Source of the DNA: Candidatus Andersenbacteria bacterium RIFCSPHIGHO2_02_FULL_46_16
Lineage (GTDB): Bacteria > Patescibacteriota > Andersenbacteria > UBA10190
Reading direction: 5' to 3'
NCBI GenBank assembly: GCA_001817065.1
Contig: MHHQ01000027.1
Coordinates: forward strand, 30,866 to 79,428
DNA: 48,563 nt
In this document: positions 26,944-34,452 of the stretch, in pieces
Layout: each line of letters opens with the position of its first letter
Numbering within the stretch: the stretch's first letter is position 1
Position numbers and translations under genes: made by a program
The notes under the pieces: model-generated
The model's database searches: none
Told to the model about the DNA's origin: nothing
What the model saw: only the letters and a program-made list of their open reading frames with translations

Positions 26944-27498
26944 GTGAAAATCAATAAATGGAAAGTCCTTGATTCCAAACTCGTTCTCGACGAAAAGTGG
27001 TACAAGGTACGCCAGGAAAAAGTGGAGATAAAACCAGGCAAGATCGCGGACGATTACTTTCTCGGAATATTCAACGATATTGTTATGGTGGCAGCCATCA
27101 CTGCCGACAGCAAAATTCCGCTTGTTAAACAATATAAACATGGGGCAGGCGAAATTTTGCTTGAGTTACCAGCGGGCTATATTGAGGATGACGAAGAACC
27201 GTTAGCCGCCGCTAAACGAGAGCTTGCAGAAGAAACAGGATTTACAGCACCCACCTGGCATAAGCTGGGATTCTTCTACCGCAATCCAACCAAGGCCAGA
27301 GGTAACGCCATCCATTTATTTCTTGCCCTTAATGCCGAAGAAACACACCCACAAGTACTCGATGACAATGAAAATATTGAATTAGTCATAAGATCATTTC
27401 ACGAAGCTGTCTCAATGGCCAAGTCTGGTAAACTCAAAGTCAGCGACACTGTCCTAGCCCTTCTGCTAGCACAACAAAAGTTAGTTGAAAGCAGTTGA
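26944..27498 (+). CDS. Nudix hydrolase, ADP-ribose pyrophosphatase-like
   Basis: A 184-residue protein from GTG 26944, the codon that aligns with the ATG of the neighbouring repeat copies. An ATA-preceded longer frame to 26926 lies within the promoter. The Nudix box G-x5-E-x7-RELAEETGF is complete (GYIEDDEE...RELAEETGF). The preceding VKQYKHGAGEILLELPAG segment matches NudF/ADP-ribose pyrophosphatases. It hydrolyses nucleoside diphosphate-X substrates in the cytoplasm, metal dependent. Confidence 0.88.
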   Translation: MKINKWKVLDSKLVLDEKWYKVRQEKVEIKPGKIADDYFLGIFNDIVMVAAITADSKIPLVKQYKHGAGEILLELPAGYIEDDEEPLAAAKRELAEETGFTAPTWHKLGFFYRNPTKARGNAIHLFLALNAEETHPQVLDDNENIELVIRSFHEAVSMAKSGKLKVSDTVLALLLAQQKLVESS

Positions 27499-27541
27499 TT
27501 ATCCGAACTCGCTTTTAAGTAATCCCATAACAAAATCATCA

Positions 27542-27913
27542 ATGATTAAATACCGTTACAACTTAATAAAAGACCTTAAGAATCATATCGATGTACTGAT
27601 GTCACTACGTGAACTTAAAAAACTGCCTGTAACCATCCACTACCCTAACCCGTGGGAAACATTGAAACTGATCTTCATCCGCCCCAAGATAGATTATCAA
27701 TGTGACAAAGACATTACCTGCTATTGGAAAAGCGCCGGTACTGGTGGAAGTTACTTCCCACCCGATGAGATTTATGTCTGCCCCAGAGAAACGTCATATA
27801 CCGTGGAGGAAATTGTAAAACATGAGATCATCCACCTAGAGCATGAGCATGAAGTGCAAGGTATGACCCATGAAGAGAAAGAAGCTTATATCATATCTAA
27901 GGAAAATTCTTAG
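27542..27913 (+). CDS. small predicted metallopeptidase (HEIIH)
   Basis: A 123-residue protein from the ATG at 27542; a frame to 27485 lacks support. EEIVKHEIIHLEHEHE is an HExxH helix, and MTHEEKEAYI about 12 residues later offers a Glu ligand, which fits a minimal zincin fold. Substrate unknown. It follows the Nudix gene by 43 bases and probably shares its transcript. Confidence 0.65.
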   Translation: MIKYRYNLIKDLKNHIDVLMSLRELKKLPVTIHYPNPWETLKLIFIRPKIDYQCDKDITCYWKSAGTGGSYFPPDEIYVCPRETSYTVEEIVKHEIIHLEHEHEVQGMTHEEKEAYIISKENS

Positions 27914-27974
27914 TACCGCTTTCTAAAAACGTGCACTAGCGTGTTGGATCACTAGCTACATACATCACCGCAAA

Positions 27975-28075
27975 CAGTAGCCCCAATTTTCCTCTTGATA
28001 TACTATAAAACCATGATCCCTTGGCTCCGTCGTCCCAACAATAATCACCGTGACTCGTTATTCAACCTGCCGCTG
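27975..28075 (+). repeat. ligase-leader repeat, copy A
   Basis: Starts CAGTAGCCCCAATTTTCC, then TTGATATACTATAAAACC, then about 62 bases of the ligase coding start (MIPWLRRPNNNHRDSLFNLPL). TATACT at 27999-28004 lies 8 bases before the ATG at 28013. Homology ends at about 28075. Confidence 0.85.
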
Positions 28076-28174
28076 CAAACAGCTCTAGCGATAAAAAACA
28101 AAAGATATTCCCGTCATTGCTTTTACGATTACTCCCCGGCAGGTTTTTCCTGCGGAAACCAGAAGTTTCATTGA
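28013..28174 (+). pseudogene. truncated 5' fragment of the adenylating ligase gene (copy A)
   Basis: A 53-codon frame. The first 21 codons equal the N-terminus of the ligase at 48139, and the rest is unrelated sequence up to a TGA. It is the displaced start of a longer gene, placed just upstream of proS. Confidence 0.7.
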
Positions 28175-28236
28175 GTCCAATATGATAGGTTGATGTGTCG
28201 GTGAGAAAACTCGTGGAATAATTTAGTAAGATATAT

Positions 28237-29688
28237 ATGGCGAACACTGAAAACAATAAAGCTAAGGAAAAAATGATAACTCCTCGCGCAAAGGATTATT
28301 CGCAGTGGTATCTAGATATTATCGCTGTAGCTGATTTAGCGGAAAATGGGCCAGTGCGCGGCACGATGATTATTAAGCCATATGGTTACACGCTCTGGGA
28401 GAGGATTCAGACTATTCTCAATGCGCGTTTTAAAGAAGTTGGAGTACAGAACGCATACTTTCCGATGTTTATTCCGGAAAAATTTCTCAAGCGTGAAGAA
28501 GATCACGTAGAAGGATTTGCGCCGGAGGTTGCGGTGGTAACACATGCCGGTGGTAAAAAGCTTGAGGAGCCGTTGATTGTTCGTCCAACTTCAGAAACTA
28601 TAATATATGACACTTTTTCAAACTGGATACAATCCTATCGTGATTTGCCTCTATTGATTAATCAATGGGCTAATGTTGTGCGCTGGGAGATGCGTCCCCG
28701 ACTTTTTCTGCGCACGACGGAATTTTTATGGCAAGAAGGTCATACGGTTCATGAAACCATGGAAGAGGCTGATGAACGTGCACGACAAATGCTCGATGTG
28801 TACAGAGATTTTGCCGAGAACGTCATGGCAATTCCCGTTGTTCGAGGAATTAAATCGGAGTCAGAGAAATTTGCCGGTGCATTTCGAACGTATACAATCG
28901 AGGCCATGATGCAGGATGGTAAAGCGCTCCAGCTGGCGACCTCACACAACCTTGGTACCAATTTTGCCAAGGTGTTTAATGTATCATTTCTTGGCAGAGA
29001 CGGCGAGCAACATTATGGCTCACAGACAAGCTGGGGACTTTCCACGCGGACTATCGGTGGGCTCGTTATGGCGCATAGCGATGACAAAGGTCTCGTGTTA
29101 CCGCCTCGCATGGCATCGATTCAGGCCATTATTACCACAATCGGTCATGGTAGTGATGCAACCAACGTTGAAGAAAAGGCGCGGGAGATAATGAAGGCAT
29201 TACAGGACGCTGGTGTCCGGGTAGAAATTGATGCTCGTGAATTGCGTCCGGGTGAGAAATTCTATGAGTGGGAAAAGAAGGGCGTGCCTATACGTATTGA
29301 ATTGGGACCTAAGGATGTCGCAAAGAATGCAGCGGTAGTTGTTCGCCGAGATACAGGCGAGAAACAGAACATAGCGCTCGATGCTCTTGCGAGCGAAATC
29401 ACAACGCTCTTAGAGACGATTCAAAAAGACCTCTACACAACAGCACTTGAAAGAAGAGTTGCTCATACAAAGACGGCAGACTCATGGGATGACTTTACTC
29501 AAGCGATCAAGGAAGGAAACTTCGTTCTTGCCCACTGGTGCGGCGATGCAGAGGTCGAAAAACAAATCAAAGAAGAAACAGGTGCGACTATTCGCTGTAT
29601 TCCTTTCGATCAAGTACAAGAGACTGGTGCGTGTATCAAAAGTGGCAGGCCTTCAACAGGGCGAGTACTGTTTGCCAAAGCGTATTAG
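28237..29688 (+). CDS. proS: prolyl-tRNA synthetase, archaeal/eukaryotic-type
   Basis: A 483-residue class II synthetase that charges tRNA-Pro. The KDYSQWYLDII start, GTMIIKPYGYTLWERIQ (motif 1), VRPTSETIIYDTFSNWI, RWEMRPRLFLRTTEFLWQEGHT (motif 2 region) and SQTSWGLSTRTIGGLVMAHSDDKGL (motif 3 region) fit the short ProRS branch without the bacterial editing insert. The C-terminus ends near Tyr (GRVLFAKAY), typical for the branch. It lies next to ligase-leader copy A. The last coding bases are repeated at 34183-34247. If the genome has another proS, this copy could be a resistance form; that is inference. Confidence 0.95.
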   Translation: MANTENNKAKEKMITPRAKDYSQWYLDIIAVADLAENGPVRGTMIIKPYGYTLWERIQTILNARFKEVGVQNAYFPMFIPEKFLKREEDHVEGFAPEVAVVTHAGGKKLEEPLIVRPTSETIIYDTFSNWIQSYRDLPLLINQWANVVRWEMRPRLFLRTTEFLWQEGHTVHETMEEADERARQMLDVYRDFAENVMAIPVVRGIKSESEKFAGAFRTYTIEAMMQDGKALQLATSHNLGTNFAKVFNVSFLGRDGEQHYGSQTSWGLSTRTIGGLVMAHSDDKGLVLPPRMASIQAIITTIGHGSDATNVEEKAREIMKALQDAGVRVEIDARELRPGEKFYEWEKKGVPIRIELGPKDVAKNAAVVVRRDTGEKQNIALDALASEITTLLETIQKDLYTTALERRVAHTKTADSWDDFTQAIKEGNFVLAHWCGDAEVEKQIKEETGATIRCIPFDQVQETGACIKSGRPSTGRVLFAKAY

Positions 29689-29720
29689 GTATATCTTTTA
29701 CGATTTTGTTGAATAAGTAG
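29657..29720 (+). repeat. proS 3'-end direct repeat, left copy
   Basis: Covers the last codons and stop of proS plus about 30 bases. It recurs at 34183-34247, nearly identical over the first 45 bases and then diverging. The pair flanks the epimerase/ATP-grasp operon. Confidence 0.75.
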
Positions 29721-29731
29721 GTTAAAGGGAC

Positions 29732-29777
29732 ACTGAAGGTGTCAGATTTTCTGCGGAGCATACCTGACACCTTCAGT
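29732..29777. repeat. 14-bp perfect inverted repeat with an IS-end-like loop
   Basis: ACTGAAGGTGTCAG (29732-29745) and CTGACACCTTCAGT (29764-29777) with an 18-base loop. The loop contains TTTTCTGCGGAGCA, close to the right IS end at 34171-34184 (TTTTCTACGGAGCA). It may serve as a proS terminator but looks like a mobile-element end. Confidence 0.6.
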
Positions 29778-29819
29778 ATCTTTACCTGTTTCAATTTGTT
29801 TATATACCTAATCTATGCT

Positions 29820-29847
29820 TTGACACAGGTATTGAACTGGATACAAT
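29820..29847 (+). promoter_or_regulatory. promoter of the epimerase/ATP-grasp operon
   Basis: -35 TTGACA (29820-29825), 16-base spacer, -10 TACAAT (29842-29847), then 6 bases to the ATG at 29854, implying a leaderless start. Confidence 0.7.
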
Positions 29848-29853
29848 AGCAAG

Positions 29854-30669
29854 ATGAATAGGGACGTCGTAATGCGCCTTTATGAGGTATGTGGTAATCG
29901 TCTTCTTGTCTGTGATCGTCAAGGGGGTGGCGAGATAGAGAATGATGCGAACAATCTCGCAAAAGCCTGTTGGGACGAAGGGCGTCGGATTGCTGATGGC
30001 GTGGTCTGGTTCCAAAGGAATGGTCAGGAGATTGCATTCGGTTTTGTTAATCCTGACGGCTCCGTTGAAAGTGTGTGTGGTAATGGTCTCTTCGCAGTAG
30101 CGCACGCTCTCGAAACAGGTAAACATTCTCAGATAACCCTTTCGCCAGCGAAACATGCACCTGCGGACATGGAAATTAATGAAGCTACATACACCCTTTC
30201 GGTTCCGTACAGTCTCTATGATCAGCAGCTAATCGATATGCCTAATGGTGGCAAGCTTTACGACACTGGATCGCCGCACGTGGTGATGACTGTATCCGAT
30301 GTCCAGAAAGCACCTCTTCATCAGTTGGGTATAGAGACCGGAGATCGTTGGAAGGCAAATTTGACTATGTACAGTTTTTCTGGCTCAGAAGTGCGGGCAC
30401 GCACGTTCGAGCGGGGAGTCGATGCTGAAACAGATGCGTGCGGAACTGGTGCTTTAGCTGTCTCTATAGACTCATGGCTCCGGGGGGTAAACCGTTGTAA
30501 AATTCTGTATCCGGGGGGAGCTTATGATTCTCATGTCATCAAAAATCAAGGAGGACTGACCTTGCGACTGAAGATCCGACGGGAGAGTATTTGTTCGATG
30601 GGTAATATAGCCCTGCGTTCTTTTTCTTCTCAAGAAGTTTTAGATAGAGGTCTCCTATGCTCTCATTGA
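29854..30669 (+). CDS. diaminopimelate-epimerase-family (DapF-like) isomerase
   Basis: A 271-residue protein with both active-site cysteines of the two-base racemase fold: ESVCGNGLFAVAH (first Cys) and TDACGTGALAVS (second Cys). NPDGSVES and the C-terminal ARTFERGVDAETDACG segment also match. The usual N-terminal GLGNDFV is altered to VCGNRLLVCD, so the substrate is probably not standard diaminopimelate. It should invert an amino acid alpha carbon without a cofactor. It is the first gene of a five-gene operon, and the next gene overlaps it by 13 bases. ATG 29872 is an alternative start. DapF homologues serve in D-cycloserine synthesis (DcsC). Confidence 0.85.
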   Translation: MNRDVVMRLYEVCGNRLLVCDRQGGGEIENDANNLAKACWDEGRRIADGVVWFQRNGQEIAFGFVNPDGSVESVCGNGLFAVAHALETGKHSQITLSPAKHAPADMEINEATYTLSVPYSLYDQQLIDMPNGGKLYDTGSPHVVMTVSDVQKAPLHQLGIETGDRWKANLTMYSFSGSEVRARTFERGVDAETDACGTGALAVSIDSWLRGVNRCKILYPGGAYDSHVIKNQGGLTLRLKIRRESICSMGNIALRSFSSQEVLDRGLLCSH

Positions 30670-31589
30670 AAGACGTGAAACTTGCAATCGTAACAGGAGG
30701 GTGGTCCGCCGAGCGCAACGAGAATCTCACTGGGGCTCGGACAGTTCAAAAGACTCTTGTAGAGAATAATGTTGATGCCGCATGGGTTGAGGTACGAAGA
30801 GGTCATAACTTCATTCCTGAAATATTACAGCAGCGTCCTGATTTCGCCATCTTGTGTATGACAGAGGAGGTGCCGATTCAAGGAGCTTTCGATATTATAG
30901 GGATTCCCTACAACGGTTCGGGGGTTCTTACTACCGCTCTTTGCTTCGATAAACAAAAATCAAAACAGCTTATGGTAGCTGCAGGCATACATACGCCTGC
31001 GTATTACATTTTTAGTGTGGAAGACGTTAAAAGTATTCTCTCTCATATGGATTGGAGGGTGATAGAACAACGCATCGGCTTTAGTTTTCCTATAGTGGTG
31101 AAACCAAATGCATGTGGCTCCTCAGTCGGCGTGTGCCTTGTGACTGAGCTGGCGGCTTTGCCTGGTGCTCTTCAACGAGCTATAGAGCACAGTGAACTCA
31201 TACTTATTGAGCGATATATACAAGGAACCGAAGTGACTTGCCCTGTATTGGGAGATCGAATTTTCCCAGCTGTTAAGGTGCAAACGCCTACTGGTATTTA
31301 CGATTATTCTCACAAAGAACATCTTACGGCCTCCTATAGTGTAATACCGGAATCGGAGAAGTTCTTGCATGTAGCACTAGAAGAAGCAGTTGGTATCCTC
31401 CGAAGTACCTTTTCTTTAGAAAATATTTGGCGACTTGACGCTATCTGGGATGGGGCTCATCTTTTTATTCTTGAGGTGAACACTCTTCCGTATCTTGGGG
31501 GGACATCGGGAGTTATGGCAACCTCATTTCATGCTTTAAACATGGACCACTACCAATTTCTTAGTGCTGTTATTGGGGAGAAGCTTTAA
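30657..31589 (+). CDS. Ddl-type ATP-grasp ligase 1
   Basis: A 310-residue protein of the D-alanine-D-alanine ligase family. GGWSAERN matches the N-terminal GGxSxE/R segment. IPYNGSGVLTTALCFDK, VVKPNACGSSVGV (ATP lysine and loop), ERYIQGTEVTCPVLG, and WRLDAIWDG followed by LEVNTLPYLGGTSG (metal-binding Glu/Asn) are all present. It forms an amide from an acyl phosphate at the cost of ATP. The NTLPYL replaces NTMPGMT of true Ddl, pointing to a different second substrate. It overlaps the epimerase gene. Confidence 0.88.
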   Translation: MLSLKDVKLAIVTGGWSAERNENLTGARTVQKTLVENNVDAAWVEVRRGHNFIPEILQQRPDFAILCMTEEVPIQGAFDIIGIPYNGSGVLTTALCFDKQKSKQLMVAAGIHTPAYYIFSVEDVKSILSHMDWRVIEQRIGFSFPIVVKPNACGSSVGVCLVTELAALPGALQRAIEHSELILIERYIQGTEVTCPVLGDRIFPAVKVQTPTGIYDYSHKEHLTASYSVIPESEKFLHVALEEAVGILRSTFSLENIWRLDAIWDGAHLFILEVNTLPYLGGTSGVMATSFHALNMDHYQFLSAVIGEKL

Positions 31590-31590
31590 T

Positions 31591-32547
31591 ATGGAGTCTG
31601 ACCTTCCCGGGGGTCTCTGTCCTCCCGATTTTAAGATACCTTTGGATATTGCCGTGGTTTATGGAGGCGTATCTGAAGAAAAAGAGATAAGCACAAAAGA
31701 AGGAGAGCGAACGATGAAGCTGTTTCGGTTGTATGGGCATAATGTCTATCCGATTTTCATAGACGGCACAGATAGATGGCTTAAGCGTTTGCAAAAAGCC
31801 CCTCGGTACGCGATTCTATGCGTAACTGAAGATGTGGGTATTCAATGGATGCTAAATGCATTCAAGATTCAGTATAATGGCTCAGGTCCGCTAGCAACTA
31901 TGCTCTCATTTGATAAATTGTTGACTAAAGTACTTTTTGATCAGGCTGACGTACCTACACCTCGGTGGCAATCGTTCGGGCTAGAAGATAGCCTTATACC
32001 AAATGCGATTACTATTGATTATCCGATGATTGTTAAGCCTGTGCGGGGAGGAAGTTCGCACGGTATGTCAGTTATAGATAGGCCAAATCAGTTACAAGAT
32101 GCCGCGAAGTTAGCATTTTTGGATGATAGCAAGATCCTTCTAGAAGAGTTTGTCGATGGAACCGAAATTACCGTTGTGTGTATAGGGGCACGCATACTTG
32201 GGGTCGTGGAGTTGGTGAAGGATGATCGCATGTATACATATGCGACAAAATTAGAGGGACATATCGGATATCGAGAGCCTGCGGAGATTGAGAAAGCTGC
32301 GAGTAGACAAATTGAGGTAATTGTGCAAAAAGTGGTCGATGTATTCGGCCTGAGGAGTCTCTGGCGCTTGGATGCGATTGTTACAAAACAAACACCATTC
32401 GTACTTGAGATTAACACCTTACCCTTCTTGGCAGAAGGAGGAGAACCATACGAGGCGGTGCGAAATAAGGGTTGGGAACTATACGACCTAATGCGAGAAA
32501 TTATATATGACTTTAGTGCGGACGAATCAAGGCGTCTCCTGGATTAA
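31591..32547 (+). CDS. Ddl-type ATP-grasp ligase 2
   Basis: A 318-residue protein from the ATG at 31591, one base after the preceding stop. It is clearly related to ligase 1: VVYGGVSEEKEIS, IQYNGSGPLATMLSFDK, IVKPVRGGSSHGMSV, EEFVDGTEITVVCIG and WRLDAI...LEINTLPFL. It keeps the ATP and metal residues and likewise lacks the PGMT loop of Ddl. Two divergent ligases in tandem suggest two successive peptide-bond steps or two substrates. The next gene begins 41 bases before its stop, which indicates translational coupling. Confidence 0.88.
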   Translation: MESDLPGGLCPPDFKIPLDIAVVYGGVSEEKEISTKEGERTMKLFRLYGHNVYPIFIDGTDRWLKRLQKAPRYAILCVTEDVGIQWMLNAFKIQYNGSGPLATMLSFDKLLTKVLFDQADVPTPRWQSFGLEDSLIPNAITIDYPMIVKPVRGGSSHGMSVIDRPNQLQDAAKLAFLDDSKILLEEFVDGTEITVVCIGARILGVVELVKDDRMYTYATKLEGHIGYREPAEIEKAASRQIEVIVQKVVDVFGLRSLWRLDAIVTKQTPFVLEINTLPFLAEGGEPYEAVRNKGWELYDLMREIIYDFSADESRRLLD

Positions 32548-33235
32548 GTGGTTGCTGTTCTATGTCGCAGCCCGTCTTTTTGACGCATTATGGCGTATCA
32601 ATGCTCCAAAGGCAGATATAGAGCTCTTCCTCACAAGTGCGTTTAAGGATATTTATCAAAGCCAAGAAGCTTCATTTGTTCCTTTGCAGGAAACCCCCTC
32701 GTCATTCGAAAGTCTACATTGGCATACATTCGGTTTTGAGACCAAAGAAGAGTACGAATTCTGGTGTGTGCGATTGTGCGGTATCGCGTGTCTAAAGATC
32801 GTATTGAATTATTTTCAGATTGATCTTGGGGCGAACATTGCAACGATTACTAAATGGTGTAGATTGCATGGAGGCTACGATGTTATAGCTGACCGGGGAT
32901 GGACACACCGCAGCCTAACAGCATATTTGGGACACAAGGGGCTCAAGGTTTCGCTCGGGCGCTTGATTTTGTGGTCGATGATCATTCACAATTTTCGTCA
33001 GAATAACGTCCTGATTGTATCAATTAAGGAGGGGAAAGGGGTGAACCCGCTAATTGGAGATGGGCATTTAATTGTCCTTGTTGGTGCATCGGAGGCGAGC
33101 GGAGAACGATGGGTGCATTACTTAGATCCGGCAAAACCAGAGAAACCATTCATGAATCAAGCGTCGAGCATGACATGGAGTGATTTTCTGCGGTTGTATC
33201 GTCTACGGTTTATTAAAGTAAGTAATAACAATTAA
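32507..33235 (+). CDS. C39-like cysteine peptidase-fold protein
   Basis: A 242-residue protein. VRLCGIACLKIVLNYF resembles the catalytic Cys helix of C39 and related papain-fold proteins (CGPAxLxMVL). GDGHLIVLVGAS carries the His and HYLDPAKP the Asp. A hydrophobic stretch at about residues 12-28 may be a weak membrane contact or just the start of the fold. It could trim, transfer or cyclise the product of the two ligases. It overlaps ligase 2 and lies 14 bases before the last gene. Confidence 0.7.
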   Translation: MTLVRTNQGVSWIKWLLFYVAARLFDALWRINAPKADIELFLTSAFKDIYQSQEASFVPLQETPSSFESLHWHTFGFETKEEYEFWCVRLCGIACLKIVLNYFQIDLGANIATITKWCRLHGGYDVIADRGWTHRSLTAYLGHKGLKVSLGRLILWSMIIHNFRQNNVLIVSIKEGKGVNPLIGDGHLIVLVGASEASGERWVHYLDPAKPEKPFMNQASSMTWSDFLRLYRLRFIKVSNNN

Positions 33236-33249
33236 GAGGAGGCAGGCCA

Positions 33250-33948
33250 ATGCGAGTGGATTGCACACCATGTCCTGTTGAGCTTGGGGTTGCAAACGTT
33301 CAGGTCGCGTACATAGAAAAATATGATGGATTGGCACGAGAGCAACGAGAGTATGTTTTCGAAGAGAGTAGATTGCTGATCAGTAAGAGCTTTGGTCAAG
33401 AAACTGCCGATACATCGTTCGATGAAGACGTTATGAGGTTCATTCGCAACGGCGAGATGTATGTTCTCAGGTGCGGTGAGGCATTAATAGGCATGAAGCT
33501 TGTACGGATGCTTTCATGCTGTCAGCGAAGCGTATTATACAATGCAGGCACAGTGATCGCATTAGAGTGGCAACGACGTGGCGTTAATACACGATTGACT
33601 CGTTGGATCGTTCAATCGCGCGGTGCTGAGATTGTTGCGTCACGGACTCAGAATCCGAATATCTACAGGACATTGCAACTCACTTGCTCTCGGGTCTGGC
33701 CCCAGATGCATGAGAGGACGCCCGAAAACATCCAGCAAATTGCTCTGTGTGTGGCGCAGAAAGTGAACGGTACTCTGGAGACGTTTGACAGACAGCGGTT
33801 GGTTGACCGAGGGACATATGGGGATACGCTCTATGACACCATTCCATTTCCGGAAAACCCATCGCCAGTCATTCGGGAATTGTTCTCTCAATACGTGGAT
33901 GCAAAACGTGGGGATTCCATGTTGGTTATTGGAGAGGTTTCTTCTTAA
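33250..33948 (+). CDS. GNAT-like acyltransferase
   Basis: A 232-residue protein. YVLRCGEALIGMKLVR, LYNAGTVIALEWQRRGVNTRLTRWIVQ and SRTQNPNIYRTL follow the GNAT pattern: the beta-4 strand, then a Q-x-R-G-V/x-N/G acyl-CoA loop. The C-terminal third is unusual. It likely N-acylates a product of the operon, as acetylation often protects or tailors amino compounds; this is inference. A strong AGAGGAGG ribosome binding site precedes the ATG. A terminator follows. Confidence 0.65.
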   Translation: MRVDCTPCPVELGVANVQVAYIEKYDGLAREQREYVFEESRLLISKSFGQETADTSFDEDVMRFIRNGEMYVLRCGEALIGMKLVRMLSCCQRSVLYNAGTVIALEWQRRGVNTRLTRWIVQSRGAEIVASRTQNPNIYRTLQLTCSRVWPQMHERTPENIQQIALCVAQKVNGTLETFDRQRLVDRGTYGDTLYDTIPFPENPSPVIRELFSQYVDAKRGDSMLVIGEVSS

Positions 33949-33975
33949 GGAGTAACTACACTAAATATCAAAGCG

Positions 33976-34002
33976 GGCCTGAATACACTTTCGGGCCTTT
34001 TT
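33976..34002 (+). terminator. terminator of the epimerase/ATP-grasp operon
   Basis: GGCCTGAA-TACACT-TTCGGGCC (8 bp with one wobble) followed by TTTTT. Confidence 0.85.
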
Positions 34003-34166
34003 CATACGATTACAGAATACAGAGGGAAGCTGATGTGATAAAGTCAAGTATGCTCAAGCGCAATCTTGGTTCAGCCTTGCGGGCTCGCTCCTACTGGAGC
34101 CAGTGCCGGGAGATCATGCTGCGACTGTTCACCCACGACGTAATGATTGTTATGCCTGAAGTTTGA
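34003..34166 (+). pseudogene. transposase C-terminal remnant
   Basis: The frame EADVIKSSMLKRNLG, then RARSYWSQCREIMLRLFTHD and a TGA stop, has the form of the C-terminus of IS4/IS5-like DDE transposases. The 5' part is missing. Its stop codon lies in the terminal repeat at 34164-34184, as in intact small IS elements. Confidence 0.6.
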
Positions 34167-34184
34167 GGGGTTTTCTACGGAGCA
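34164..34184 (-). mobile_element. right terminal inverted repeat of the IS remnant
   Basis: On the minus strand it begins TGCTCCGTAGAAAACCCC and matches the left end at 24434-24454 in 20 of 21 bases. The proS-tail direct repeat starts directly beside it. Confidence 0.7.
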
Positions 34185-34247
34185 GGGCGAGTGCTGTTTG
34201 CCAAAGCGTATTAGGCATATCTTTTGAAATATTGAAGAAGCAGGTTC
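34183..34247 (+). repeat. proS 3'-end direct repeat, right copy
   Basis: Contains GGGCGAGTGCTGTTTGCC and AAAGCGTATTAGGCATATC, matching 29657-29720 including the proS stop codon. It lies beside the IS right end. Confidence 0.75.
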
Positions 34248-34267
34248 ATGGATCGTGTAATCAAGGC

Positions 34268-34390
34268 ATGGATATATTTATTCATCTGACACTAAACGGG
34301 CTAATCGCTGGGTCGATATGCGTTGGTTGCTTTAGGTTTCAATCTCATTTATGGCACAGTGCGCTTGTTTGATCTTGGATACACTTAACA
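34268..34390 (+). pseudogene. fragment of a LivH-type branched-chain amino acid permease
   Basis: MDIFIHLTLNGLIAGSI followed, after a two-base deletion near 34320, by ALVALGFNLIYG and TVRLFDLGY in another frame. This is the N-terminal signature of LivH ABC permeases. Only about 40 codons remain. Patescibacteria rarely carry this transporter, so it is likely foreign debris. Confidence 0.6.
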
Positions 34391-34452
34391 GGTACGGAAA
34401 AAGTGGGGCACTACCTTCCTTATGGCACATATAAAACCACCCGACACAAAAT

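Noticed and set aside
28237-29688. proS as proof of an antibiotic-resistant second synthetase
   Set aside because: The window cannot show whether another proS exists; the archaeal-type form is the normal enzyme in many bacteria.
34050-34167. The short frame starting MLKRNLG as a regulatory peptide gene
   Set aside because: Its sequence is a transposase C-terminus and its stop lies in an IS terminal repeat.
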